The notes below the pieces were generated by a model. It made no database searches and was not told the DNA's origin. It saw only the letters and a list, made by a program, of their open reading frames with translations. 64,000 nt of DNA from JBEBSD01 sp040394475 (GTDB taxonomy: Bacteria; Bacteroidota; Bacteroidia; Cytophagales; Spirosomataceae), in contig JBEBSD010000009.1 of NCBI GenBank assembly GCA_040394475.1, positions 62,001 to 126,000 of the forward strand, in the 5' to 3' direction. The translations under genes were made by a program, and so were the position numbers. Positions 1-8,427 of the stretch are shown in pieces; positions within the stretch are counted from its first letter, which is position 1; each line of letters begins with the position of its first letter.

Positions 1-426
1 AATACGCTGAGCGGCTGTAATGTCCGTAAAGTTTTTTTCGAAGCGCTTATTGGATTCGATATCCAGCCACTTCAAGCCGCCCCGCAGGGGCACCTGGTAA
101 TGAGGCATATCCTTTACAATAAAGTCGATAAATTCCGTCACGCCGGCCTGGGAGGCGCTTCCGGACGTATTGTCGGCGGGAATAATGATATCCGACAATA
201 CGGTAATAGTAGCTAATTCATGTTTGGTCAGAAACTGTTCTTTTTTAAGACGGGCGTCACGAATGGCTTCATCTTTCAGACGTCCGGCGGGAATTTCGAT
301 GTCTTCCGAAAGCGCTTCCATGAGCGCCTTCTCATCGTGTTGTTCAGCAAGAGCCTGCTGTGGATTAAAACCCGCTATCCCCAGTGACGTAAGGGTTAAG
401 GCTTTTAAGGTGTCTCTCCGTTTCAT
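1..426 (-). CDS. Gluconate 2-dehydrogenase subunit 3 family protein (partial, 3' end missing)
   Basis: The start codon and 142 codons are visible; the C-terminus lies beyond the window. The N-terminus begins MKRRDTLKALTLTSLGIAG, which has a twin-Arg-like charged region followed by a hydrophobic stretch, so export is likely. Next comes a segment containing LTKHELATITVLSDIIIPAD and then a GSASQAGVTEFIDF stretch, both characteristic of gluconate 2-dehydrogenase subunit 3 proteins. In this family the small subunit partners a flavin GMC-type large subunit in a periplasmic sugar or sugar-acid dehydrogenase. The gene lies 48 bp downstream of the GMC oxidoreductase on the same strand, so the two probably form one operon and one complex. 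The actual substrate cannot be read from sequence. Confidence 0.88.
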   Translation of the reverse strand, partial: MKRRDTLKALTLTSLGIAGFNPQQALAEQHDEKALMEALSEDIEIPAGRLKDEAIRDARLKKEQFLTKHELATITVLSDIIIPADNTSGSASQAGVTEFIDFIVKDMPHYQVPLRGGLKWLDIESNKRFEKNFTDITAAQRI

Positions 427-474
427 ATATGATCTTTTATAAAATCCTAAACTAAAAATGCGGTACCGCTTCGA

Positions 475-2217
475 CTAGAGTTCTTTCTTCTTGACTTTAT
501 CCAGGATATAATCCGAAGTTCTCCAGGAGAGTGCCAGGATCGTCCAGGTTGGGTTTTTATCCGCCTGAGACACAAAAGAAGCGCCATCGGCCACGAATAC
601 GTTTTTGAGATCGTGGGCCTGGGCGTACTTGTTGAGTGCCGAGGTTTTGGGATCATTTCCCATCCGGGCTGTTCCGACCTCGTGGATGATCTGTCCGGGA
701 AGCGCGAGACCATAATCGTTTTCCGGACCGGGCTTGGTACCGAGTGCGACGCCGCCCAGGGCATGAATCATTTCTTCAAATGTCTCATGCATGTGTTTGG
801 CTTGTTTGCGCTCGTAATCACTCCATTTATAATTGAACCGCAATACAGGGATCCCGTATTTATCCACTACGTTCGGGTCGATCTCACAATAGTTATCAAT
901 TACGGCCACTGCTTCGCCGCGTCCGGCAAACCCGACGTTGGCGCCATAAAAACGACGGTAATCTTCTTTCAGGGAAGCCCCGTAACCGCCGGCCTTTTTC
1001 TGGGTTCCGTTTTTGTCGGGATATTTGCCGTTTTGTCCTTCTATTCCGAATCCGAATCCGTAGCCGGGCATGTGCATGCCGCCGCCGTACTCGATATGGT
1101 ATCCCCTCGGGAAATCCAGTTTTTTGTTATCCAGCCACCACGGAGTGTAGACATGCATTCCGCCCACGCCGTCTTCATTATACCGTTTGCGATCCATCAG
1201 GTGGGGCAGGAAAGCACTTCGGGAGGCGCCGGTAGAATCGTGAAGGTATTTGCCGACCACACCGCTGGAATTGGCCAGGCCGTTCGGATAGCGCTGCGAT
1301 TTGGAATTCAGCAGAATACGGGAGGTTTCACAGGCGCTGGCAGCCAGGATGACGATTTTTGCCTTGACCGTTTGTTCTCCCAGTGTTTCCTTGTCGACAT
1401 ACGAAACCCCGGTAGCCAATCCGGTATTGGGGTCGGTTAATACTTCCCTGACCATGGCGTTGTTAATCAGGGTAACATTCCCTGTTTTCAGCGCCGGAAT
1501 GACCAGGACTGACGAGGAAGAGAAGTCGGCATAAGCCTGACAGGCCCGGTTGCATTGACGGCAGTAAAAACAAACACCGCGTTCGTTGTTGATAGGTTTG
1601 GTCAGGATGGACAGACGCGACGGAATGACGGGTACGTTCGCCTTTTTCCCCGCGTTGGCAAGCAGGAGTTCGTGCAGCCGTGGTTTGGGGGGCGGCAGAA
1701 AAATGCCATCCGGTTCGTTCGGGAAGTTTTCAACGGTTCCAAAAACGCCGACGAGTTTATCGACCTGGTCATAGTAAGGCTTTACGTCGTCATAGCTGAT
1801 GGGCCAGTCTTCTCCCAGTCCGTCTTCACTTTTTCTTTTAAAGTCTTTAGGGCCGAAACGCAGGGAGATTCTTCCCCAGTGATTGGTCCTTCCCCCCAGC
1901 ATACGTGAGCGGAACCATTCAAACCGGGTGTTCCCCGTGCGGGTATAGGGCTCTCCTTCAATTTCCCATCCTCCCCAGGCAGCATCAAAATCACCAAACG
2001 GACGGTGATTTCCGGCGCCGCGACGGGGCGATTCCCAAGGCCATTGCAGCTGGGTAATATATTTCGGATCTGCAGGGTCAAAATACCCTCCTGCTTCAAG
2101 GAGGACGACTTTGGCTCCGGCCTTGGACAGCTGATAGGCGGCCATTCCGCCTCCTGCACCGGATCCGACAATGGCTACATCGTATTGCGTAGCTTGTTGT
2201 TTGATATGAAAACTCAT
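475..2217 (-). CDS. GMC family oxidoreductase (FAD-dependent dehydrogenase large subunit)
   Basis: This 580-residue flavoenzyme probably oxidises a sugar or sugar alcohol with FAD. The dinucleotide-binding motif GSGAGGG is at residues 18-24 and is followed by the usual LLEAGG strand end. The C-terminal GMC_oxred_C region contains HEVGTARMG (His512) and NPTW (Asn555), the expected catalytic His/Asn pair. A Cys-rich stretch, CFYCRQCNRAC (Cys216, 219, 222, 226), resembles the cysteine cluster seen in gluconate/fructose dehydrogenase-type large subunits, where it may hold a metal centre; that role is inferred here. The subunit 3 gene follows immediately, supporting a two-subunit complex. No signal peptide is obvious, so the protein could be exported together with the Tat-type small subunit. 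Confidence 0.93.
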   Translation of the reverse strand: MSFHIKQQATQYDVAIVGSGAGGGMAAYQLSKAGAKVVLLEAGGYFDPADPKYITQLQWPWESPRRGAGNHRPFGDFDAAWGGWEIEGEPYTRTGNTRFEWFRSRMLGGRTNHWGRISLRFGPKDFKRKSEDGLGEDWPISYDDVKPYYDQVDKLVGVFGTVENFPNEPDGIFLPPPKPRLHELLLANAGKKANVPVIPSRLSILTKPINNERGVCFYCRQCNRACQAYADFSSSSVLVIPALKTGNVTLINNAMVREVLTDPNTGLATGVSYVDKETLGEQTVKAKIVILAASACETSRILLNSKSQRYPNGLANSSGVVGKYLHDSTGASRSAFLPHLMDRKRYNEDGVGGMHVYTPWWLDNKKLDFPRGYHIEYGGGMHMPGYGFGFGIEGQNGKYPDKNGTQKKAGGYGASLKEDYRRFYGANVGFAGRGEAVAVIDNYCEIDPNVVDKYGIPVLRFNYKWSDYERKQAKHMHETFEEMIHALGGVALGTKPGPENDYGLALPGQIIHEVGTARMGNDPKTSALNKYAQAHDLKNVFVADGASFVSQADKNPTWTILALSWRTSDYILDKVKKKEL

Positions 2218-2728
2218 TGCAACGGTAAAATATGGGTGTTGATTATTGATATGACAAAGAGTAAAAGTAATACGAATGTTACTGAATGAAAGTACTATTT
2301 TATATTATTTAGAAATATTAAAAATACAGAAAGTGGCCATAGAGGCGATATGAAGTGGATTGCCGCTCCGTGATAGCAGCGGCTTCGGTGGTAATAACCG
2401 TAAGCGCCGCAGGGTCGTCAATTCGTATTCCCGGTTGTTCCGTCGTTAGCATACGGGGAGTAAATCCGGGGAAAAGAAGAACGCAGGAGCGACCTGCCGG
2501 ACGGTATTCCAACCATCCGGGAACTGATACGCTTTATCAAGCGTTCGGCGTTGCTGAAAACAGCGCTTACGACAACGAATCCGTTTCCTTTTGTTGGGGG
2601 AGGCAACAGGGAGACAGCCAGGTCGTTAGATAACCCGGCGGTCATTATTTCAGGAGGTTCACAAGAGTTTTTAGGAAATAATTTGTATTCCCTGTCAAAG
2701 TTGTTGTAATATTGGTTTTTGTTACTAT
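2218..2728. other. Intergenic stretch between divergent genes, no supported gene
   Basis: About 510 bases separate the divergent GMC oxidoreductase and DEAD-box helicase genes. Short open frames exist on both strands around positions 2318-2645, but none has a recognisable domain, a good start or a partner gene. Two overlapping minus-strand frames (2318-2512 and 2418-2645) could be pieces of a decayed gene joined by a frameshift, but I cannot identify a parent family. The AT-rich part near 2218-2330 presumably holds the promoter of the GMC gene. Confidence 0.5.
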
Positions 2729-3958
2729 ATGTTATTTGAAGATTTTAATTTCAACGAGGGATTGCTCAACGGTATGCAATCCATGGGCTACAAGTCTCCC
2801 ACCCCCATACAACAGCAAGCAATTCCCATCATACAGGAGGGGAAGGACCTGATTGCCTGTGCCCAGACCGGCACCGGAAAGACGGCTGCTTACCTGCTGC
2901 CTGTCATGGACCGGATCGCCGTTACGGAGAACCGACATTTGAACACCCTGATCATTGCTCCCACCCGTGAGTTGGCGGCTCAGATCGACCAACAGGCCGA
3001 GGCGCTGGGATATTTTATTAATATCAGTTCCATTGCCGTATATGGCGGCGGCTCCGGCGCGGAGTGGGACCAGCAACGCAAGGCGTTGCGCCTGGGAGCT
3101 GACATTGTCATTGCAACACCCGGAAGGCTGATTGCGATGCTGGCTTCGGGTGAGGTCCGGTTCGATCAGTTACAGCACCTGATCCTGGATGAAGCCGACC
3201 GCATGCTGGACATGGGTTTTTACGACGATATTATAAAAATTATCAAGTACCTGCCTGAAAAGCGGCAAACCCTGTTGTTTTCGGCTACCATGCCCCCTAA
3301 AATCCGGAAGCTGGCCAATACCATCCTGCATCAGCCTGAACAGGTCAATGTGGCGATTTCCAAACCGGCAGCCGGCATCCTGCAGCAGGCTTATATGGTG
3401 TATGACAGCCAGAAGGTGGGCTTGCTGAAGCATATTCTGAATCAGAATGACTACAGCAGTATTATTATCTTTTGTTCAACCAAGGATAATGTAAAGGTGC
3501 TGGACCGGGAGCTGAACCGGCTGGGATTGTCTATCGAAGCGTTTCATTCCGATCTCGATCAAAAAGAAAGGGAAGAAATAATGCTGCGTTTTAAAAACAA
3601 GCAATTGAAAATTCTCGTGGGAACGGATATCCTTTCCCGTGGAATCGACGTGGAAGGGGTAGGGTTGGTCGTCAATTATGATATCCCCCCGGATCCGGAG
3701 GATTATGTTCACCGTATCGGCCGTACGGCCCGGGCAGACAGCACGGGAACCGCCATTACCTTTATAAATGACAAAGCATCCCGGAAATTTGCCGGAATTG
3801 AGGACCTGATCGGGAAAGAGGTAGCTAAAATCCCTCTTCCGGAGCACCTGGGGCCGGCGCCGACCTATCTGCCGGCTTCCCGTAATCCGTCACCCCAGCG
3901 CAGGTTTAACCGTAACCGTACGCCGAATAAGAGCAAGGCCTCTAAGCCAAAAGGGTAG
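2729..3958 (+). CDS. DEAD-box ATP-dependent RNA helicase (RhlE-like)
   Basis: A 409-residue RNA helicase that unwinds RNA duplexes using ATP in the cytoplasm. The motifs appear in order: Q motif (YKSPTPIQQQAIP, about 21-33), Walker A AQTGTGKT (45-52), PTREL (about 78-82), DEAD (154-157), SAT (185-187), and HRIGRTAR (about 328-335). The C-terminal tail, from about residue 385, is basic and rich in Arg, Asn, Ser and Pro, as in RhlE-type helicases that bind rRNA. In this group such proteins commonly serve ribosome assembly, RNA decay or cold adaptation. The subfamily assignment is by overall form only. Confidence 0.95.
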   Translation: MLFEDFNFNEGLLNGMQSMGYKSPTPIQQQAIPIIQEGKDLIACAQTGTGKTAAYLLPVMDRIAVTENRHLNTLIIAPTRELAAQIDQQAEALGYFINISSIAVYGGGSGAEWDQQRKALRLGADIVIATPGRLIAMLASGEVRFDQLQHLILDEADRMLDMGFYDDIIKIIKYLPEKRQTLLFSATMPPKIRKLANTILHQPEQVNVAISKPAAGILQQAYMVYDSQKVGLLKHILNQNDYSSIIIFCSTKDNVKVLDRELNRLGLSIEAFHSDLDQKEREEIMLRFKNKQLKILVGTDILSRGIDVEGVGLVVNYDIPPDPEDYVHRIGRTARADSTGTAITFINDKASRKFAGIEDLIGKEVAKIPLPEHLGPAPTYLPASRNPSPQRRFNRNRTPNKSKASKPKG

Positions 3959-3996
3959 TCGGCGAAGCGGCGCTTCCGGAAAGGTAGTCAGCGGGG

Positions 3997-4326
3997 TTAC
4001 CATTTTTTGAAAATCACATAAACCGCCGCGACGATCAGGAAAAAACCGACCAGGTAATTCCATTTGATGGGTTCTTTTAAGTAAAAGACTGCAAATAGGG
4101 CGAAAACGAAGAGACTGATTACCTCCTGTATGGTTTTCAGTTCAAATGCATTGAACCGTAACGAACCGATGCGGTTAGCAGGGACAGCGATCGAGTATTC
4201 GACAAGTGCAAGTGCCCAACTGATAAGAATGACGGTAAAAATGGAGGTTTCTTTGTACTTTAGATGCCAGTACCAGGCGGTAGTCATAAATAAATTAGAC
4301 ACTAACAGCAGCGCGATGATTTTCAT
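3997..4326 (-). CDS. DUF486 (DMT superfamily) small membrane protein
   Basis: A 109-residue integral membrane protein with four likely hydrophobic helices, starting MKIIALLLVSNLFMTTAWYW. The segment LISWALALVEYSIAVPANRI and the later QEVISLFVFALFAVFYLKEP are hallmarks of the DUF486/COG3169 family, which belongs to the drug/metabolite transporter superfamily. The protein is half the size of a DMT exporter, so it probably functions as a dimer. Its substrate is unknown. It converges with the helicase gene, 38 bp away. Confidence 0.9.
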   Translation of the reverse strand: MKIIALLLVSNLFMTTAWYWHLKYKETSIFTVILISWALALVEYSIAVPANRIGSLRFNAFELKTIQEVISLFVFALFAVFYLKEPIKWNYLVGFFLIVAAVYVIFKKW

Positions 4327-4434
4327 GAATGCTACATTGCAGGATAAATGGACTGCAAATGTACATGCGCTTCAAGTGTCAGGCAATGGGCGAGGCAATA
4401 GTTTTAAAGCCATTTTATCAAACCGCCAACCTGT

Positions 4435-4480
4435 ATACTGATTGCTGAAAGCCGATTACCGAAAGCCAATTTCCGACAAG
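4435..4480. repeat. Single copy of the dispersed 'gctgaaagccgatt' repeat family
   Basis: The sequence GATTGCTGAAAGCCGATTAC followed by CGAAAGCC and a degenerate copy matches, in reverse orientation, the 'cggctttcagcaatc' units seen near 24.0-24.2 kb and the 'atcggct' units near 42.2 kb. Confidence 0.6.
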
Positions 4481-4486
4481 CACAAA

Positions 4487-4563
4487 AAAGTCGGCCCTTA
4501 TAGCAAAAACCGACTTTCTCACCTATGAAAACAAAACACTCTACTTTTACAATTAAAAGATAG
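4487..4563 (+). other. Hairpin followed by a 12-codon open frame (possible leader)
   Basis: A perfect 8-bp inverted repeat, AAAGTCGG (4487-4494) and CCGACTTT (4510-4517), is followed 7 bases later by a short open frame, ATG to TAG at 4525-4563, encoding MKTKHSTFTIKR. It lies 62 bp upstream of the SGNH hydrolase gene. It may be a leader or attenuator, a small RNA, or chance. On the minus strand the hairpin would be followed by a short T run. Confidence 0.3.
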
Positions 4564-4625
4564 AATGTTGCAAATGTATAAATATTTATAGTATTAATTT
4601 ATTTTTTTTAACATTTTTTCGAGCT

Positions 4626-5303
4626 ATGACCCGATTCTTTAAAAAACTGGCAATGCTTGCGGGGCTTCTTCCGTTTTTAGCTTTTAATTCCGGGAAGCCC
4701 ACCCGGGTCGTTTTTTTTGGAGATTCTATTACGCAGGCAGGCGTAACACCGGTAGGGTATATTACACAAATGGATGCCTTGCTGAAAAGCCGGAATCTGA
4801 CAGGAACCTACGAACTGCTGGGAGCCGGTATTGGAGGAAATAAGATTTACGATCTCTATTTGCGGATGGAGGAAGACGTGCTGGCGAAAAAACCGGATGT
4901 GGTTTTTGTCTATGTGGGGATCAACGACGTATGGCACAAGACTTCCCACGGTACCGGAACAGATCCGGATAAGTATGTGAAGTTCTATCAGGCAATTATT
5001 AAAAAACTTAAAGAGCAGAATATCCGCGTTATTCTGTGTACTCCTACTGTGATCGGGGAACGGGCGGATGCATCCAATCCGCAGGACGGCGACCTGAATC
5101 ACTATGCCAATCTGATCCGCAGTCTGGCAAAAAATGAAGGGTTGGAACTATGCGATCTCCGCCGGACTTTTCAGGATTTTCTGGCAGGGCATAATCCCAA
5201 TAACAATGAACGAAACATTCTGACCACCGATCGCGTACATTTAAACGAAATGGGCAATAAACTGGTGGCGGAATCAATGTTACAAGTGTTGCTGAAAGAA
5301 TAG
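4626..5303 (+). CDS. Secreted SGNH/GDSL-type hydrolase
   Basis: A 225-residue esterase/lipase-type hydrolase. An N-terminal hydrophobic segment after MTRFFKK (residues 8-22) looks like a signal peptide, so the enzyme should leave the cytoplasm. Block I is FFGDSITQAG with the nucleophile Ser34, block III is GIND (98-101), and block V is DRVHLNEMGN with Asp202 and His205, giving a complete catalytic set. Proteins of this class in Bacteroidota often deacetylate polysaccharides, and the next gene encodes a secreted glycosidase-like protein on the same strand, so a joint role in glycan breakdown is a reasonable inference. Confidence 0.92.
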   Translation: MTRFFKKLAMLAGLLPFLAFNSGKPTRVVFFGDSITQAGVTPVGYITQMDALLKSRNLTGTYELLGAGIGGNKIYDLYLRMEEDVLAKKPDVVFVYVGINDVWHKTSHGTGTDPDKYVKFYQAIIKKLKEQNIRVILCTPTVIGERADASNPQDGDLNHYANLIRSLAKNEGLELCDLRRTFQDFLAGHNPNNNERNILTTDRVHLNEMGNKLVAESMLQVLLKE

Positions 5304-5377
5304 GGACAGAGAAGGCGATTTAAGAAAGGTATGTAAAGCAGGGTAATGGGCAAGACGTTTTGCCGTTGATAGTGATC

Positions 5378-8239
5378 ATGGAGCGAATTTTAACAATTGT
5401 TGGGCTGTGGATGGCTTTCCAGATGCACGCAGGAGCTCAGAGCTCCCCGTCTGCACGGGAAGCTGCCACTCAGCGCTATGTAACCCTTATGTTGCTGAAC
5501 CTGAGCAACGACGGGGCCGAGGAACTGAAACTAATCCATATGGCGCATGCTTATGGCATGAATTCGGTCTACCTCACCATACCCTGGGACCGGGTCTACC
5601 ATAGTTCTCCTACTGACTCGCCGAAATGGCAGCAATACGATGAACAAATTCAATTGATTACGAGCCTTGGGATGTCGGTAGCAATCCGGATCCATGTCGC
5701 AAGGAATAAATCCCAACTGAATGGTTTTTGGGATTGGGAGAAGGACGGCATGAAGGATCACGCTAAAATTTCGCAAATGGGGGCGTTCCAGTCCACCACG
5801 TTCCGGTACAACTATGAACCGGCTGTCGCCAAGGCAGCAGGGTTTGTGACGGAGGTGGTGAACCGGTACAAGTGGGTACACGAGCAGCATAAGCTGGTGT
5901 TCGTCAGTGTTACCAATACGCCGGAACAGGAGGCCGGATTTCCGTACGAGAATTTTGAACCGGATACGAATACACCTAAGATTTATCCTGCCATTTATGA
6001 GTGCTCCGACCAGACCATGACCGAATTCAGGGCGTGGCTGCAGGATCATTATAAGAAGATAGAACGGCTGAACCTGGTTTGGGGAACGAACTTCGAGTCA
6101 TTTGAGACCGCCGGTCCCCACCTGACGTTCTGGGAGCCGACCGCTACGTTTAGGCTGCGCTATGGGAAGGACTGGTACCTGTTCCGCCATGAGCAGATAA
6201 AAAAATATACGGAGACGATGATCCGGGCGGTAAAAAAGGTGGATTCCCAGATCAGGTACGTGTCGGATTACGGCTCGGTTTTTGACGAGGTGAGCAGTCT
6301 GCGAGGAACCACGCTTTTCGGAGATTTGAATAAAATGGCCGATGGTATCAAAATCAATGATGCCCCCGAGTCTGACAACAGGTTCACCATGGATGTGGTT
6401 CGGGGCGGGTTTCCGAGAGGCGCCTTTATGGCCAATGAAGTTTTTGGCCGGAGCGATTTGCCGCTTGTAGATGCGGAAACACAGCTGAATGAAAATTTTG
6501 CACACGGTGCAGACATGGTCACTTTTGTGATTTCCCTGACCCGCGAAATGACCCGCTTCCAGCCCGTCATCCGGAATGCAGTAGCCAACTGGCAATCCCG
6601 GCCCAAGTCGGAGCTGATCGAAAAAGAATCGCTTTATTACAGTCAGCTAATGGCTGTAGAGAAAAGTATTCTGGGGTTAATCTACTCCCATTGGCGAAAT
6701 ATGGCCTATGCAGATCCGGGCAATCCGCAGCCGGTCCGGGTACTTCCGGGAGACGATTTTCTGGTTCCGTCGTATTGGGACGTAGCCGCTAATCGTCCGC
6801 CCTATCTGAAAACTCCGCTTCCGATGCAGATTATAGCGGTGGACAGGGAGTTTCGTTTTGACATCCCGGAGGCAACGTTCGATGACCTGGACGGACACGT
6901 TGTCAGGATTCAAATGGACGGGCTGCCGGGCTGGATGCATTTTGACGGGAAAACACTGACCGGGAAATCCGGCACACTCGGAGATACCCGTATTCGGGTT
7001 ACTGCAACGGATGATGAAGGCAGCACGTTTACGGCATTTCTTACCGTGCGAATTGATACCCGTGAAAATGCCAATAAACCGCCGGTGATGGGGATTCAGT
7101 TAGGGACCCTTGCGGTCCGTATCCATGAACCTTTTTCTTTTTCGCTGCCGGCGGGCTTGTTTACGGATGAGGACGGTTCGGTTACCAAAATAGAGGCGCT
7201 GGAATTACCCGGCTGGCTCCATTTTAAGGATGGGGTGTTCAGCGGCACCCCGCCGGAGCTTGGCGACTACCGGGTTATTCTGAAAGCCTACGACGATTTG
7301 AATGCGTTTGTAGAGACCTTTTTTGAACTGAAGGTTGTGGAACCCCAGTTTCTGAATGCTTCTCCTGAGATACGAAAACCGATTCCGGTTCAATACGGTC
7401 CTGAAAAGGAGCTGTTCAGCTACACGCTCGACTCGGATACGTTTGTGGATCACGACGGTTACATTGCCAGCGTGGTGCTGCAGGGGCAACCGACCTGGAT
7501 GAGTATAAATTTCAACCGGATTTCCGGTACGCCGCCCGCAGAAGGTGAATACAGGTTTTTTGTCAGAGCTTATGACAATTATGGTGCGTGGGTAGATGCA
7601 CCCTTTATTCTAAGGGTGGAAAAGCCCTTTCTTAATTTTACGTTACAGGAAGGAGGGAGAATAGCGGATCCTAATATTGTGAGACAAATTGCTGCAAACG
7701 ATATTTTTCAACTGGATTCACTTCCGGAATTATTGAATATTGCCGTTTCAGGAAATTACAACTTCGATCGCCTGGTGCTCCGGGTTTCCGGACCGTATGA
7801 GTATGAGACGCGCACCCGGCGTGTCCCTTTTACCTATTATCCTGTTGGATCGGGGTTCAAACCGTTTATAGGACGGTATACGCTGAGCGGAGAAGCTTAT
7901 ACCTGGAATGACTCCCTGCTGTTTGTGTCGTCAATCGCCTTCAGTATCGGCAAGGGAGCGGATGGTGACCTCACCGGGGATATGCCCGAATGGACCGCCT
8001 ATCCTGTCCCGTTCAGAGATGTGATCAATTTAAAGACAGCCCCCCACGAAGGGCCCTATCAGTTTACGGTCGTGAGCAGCGCCGGCCGGCGGGAAGCTAT
8101 CCCGGCGCAATTTGTAACCACAATCGGCAGCCTTTCACAGCTTAATGTCGGGAAAATGGGCCTTCGAACGGGTGTTTACTTTATTGAGGCAGTCCGTGAG
8201 GGAGAAGTGCGCCGAAGGATAAAGGTGGTGAAGTATTGA
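5378..8239 (+). CDS. Secreted beta-galactosidase-like glycoside hydrolase with Ig-like repeats and T9SS sorting domain
   Basis: I place the start at the ATG that begins MERILTIVGLWMAFQMHAGAQ, a clean signal peptide; an in-frame TTG six codons upstream would spoil it. Residues of about 25-420 look like a TIM-barrel glycosidase of the GH42/clan A type: RYVTLMLLNLS, a WDRVYH turn, WDWEKDG, then VTNTPEQEAG (possible acid/base) and AFMANEVFG (possible nucleophile). These catalytic assignments are inferred. Three putative Ig-like repeats of the He_PIG type follow, each with a LPGWMHFDGKTLTG-like core. The end (EWTAYPVPFRDVINLK to VYFIEAVREGEVRRRIKVVKY) is a T9SS type A sorting domain, so the protein should be secreted or held at the cell surface. 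At 953 residues it is longer than a simple GH42 enzyme because of the accessory domains. Confidence 0.8.
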   Translation: MERILTIVGLWMAFQMHAGAQSSPSAREAATQRYVTLMLLNLSNDGAEELKLIHMAHAYGMNSVYLTIPWDRVYHSSPTDSPKWQQYDEQIQLITSLGMSVAIRIHVARNKSQLNGFWDWEKDGMKDHAKISQMGAFQSTTFRYNYEPAVAKAAGFVTEVVNRYKWVHEQHKLVFVSVTNTPEQEAGFPYENFEPDTNTPKIYPAIYECSDQTMTEFRAWLQDHYKKIERLNLVWGTNFESFETAGPHLTFWEPTATFRLRYGKDWYLFRHEQIKKYTETMIRAVKKVDSQIRYVSDYGSVFDEVSSLRGTTLFGDLNKMADGIKINDAPESDNRFTMDVVRGGFPRGAFMANEVFGRSDLPLVDAETQLNENFAHGADMVTFVISLTREMTRFQPVIRNAVANWQSRPKSELIEKESLYYSQLMAVEKSILGLIYSHWRNMAYADPGNPQPVRVLPGDDFLVPSYWDVAANRPPYLKTPLPMQIIAVDREFRFDIPEATFDDLDGHVVRIQMDGLPGWMHFDGKTLTGKSGTLGDTRIRVTATDDEGSTFTAFLTVRIDTRENANKPPVMGIQLGTLAVRIHEPFSFSLPAGLFTDEDGSVTKIEALELPGWLHFKDGVFSGTPPELGDYRVILKAYDDLNAFVETFFELKVVEPQFLNASPEIRKPIPVQYGPEKELFSYTLDSDTFVDHDGYIASVVLQGQPTWMSINFNRISGTPPAEGEYRFFVRAYDNYGAWVDAPFILRVEKPFLNFTLQEGGRIADPNIVRQIAANDIFQLDSLPELLNIAVSGNYNFDRLVLRVSGPYEYETRTRRVPFTYYPVGSGFKPFIGRYTLSGEAYTWNDSLLFVSSIAFSIGKGADGDLTGDMPEWTAYPVPFRDVINLKTAPHEGPYQFTVVSSAGRREAIPAQFVTTIGSLSQLNVGKMGLRTGVYFIEAVREGEVRRRIKVVKY

Positions 8240-8325
8240 AGGGAAATCATTCGGTTGTTAAAACGAGTATATGGCTTCTTCAGTAACCATCCTGTAACGA
8301 CACTGTATTTCTGTTATTTCTTAAA

Positions 8326-8343
8326 TAGTATGCTTGCATAATA
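8326..8343. promoter_or_regulatory. Palindromic operator candidate upstream of acyl-CoA dehydrogenase
   Basis: TAGTATGC TT GCATAATA is an 18-bp near-perfect palindrome that overlaps the -33 element of the promoter below. It matches 15 of 18 positions with the palindrome upstream of etfBA (23931-23948). Its position suggests a repressor site. Confidence 0.65.
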
Positions 8344-8364
8344 ATTTCTTTCCGGTTATTTTTG
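8333..8364 (+). promoter_or_regulatory. Bacteroidota-type promoter of the acyl-CoA dehydrogenase gene
   Basis: A -33-like CTTG (8333-8336) and a perfect -7 element TATTTTTG (TAnnTTTG, 8357-8364) are separated by 20 bp. The start codon is 64 bases downstream of the -7 element. Confidence 0.65.
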
Positions 8365-8427
8365 TATGGGTTCCCGGTGGACTACCCGTTACGTTTGATT
8401 ATTCATTTTGACATCTTACTTATAGAT

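Noticed and set aside
613..1440. 275-codon plus-strand frame within the GMC gene
   Set aside because: It is a shadow of the GMC reading frame on the other strand.
2318..2645. Two overlapping minus-strand frames that could be joined by a frameshift
   Set aside because: No recognisable family, no good start site and a competing plus-strand frame; support for a pseudogene is too weak.
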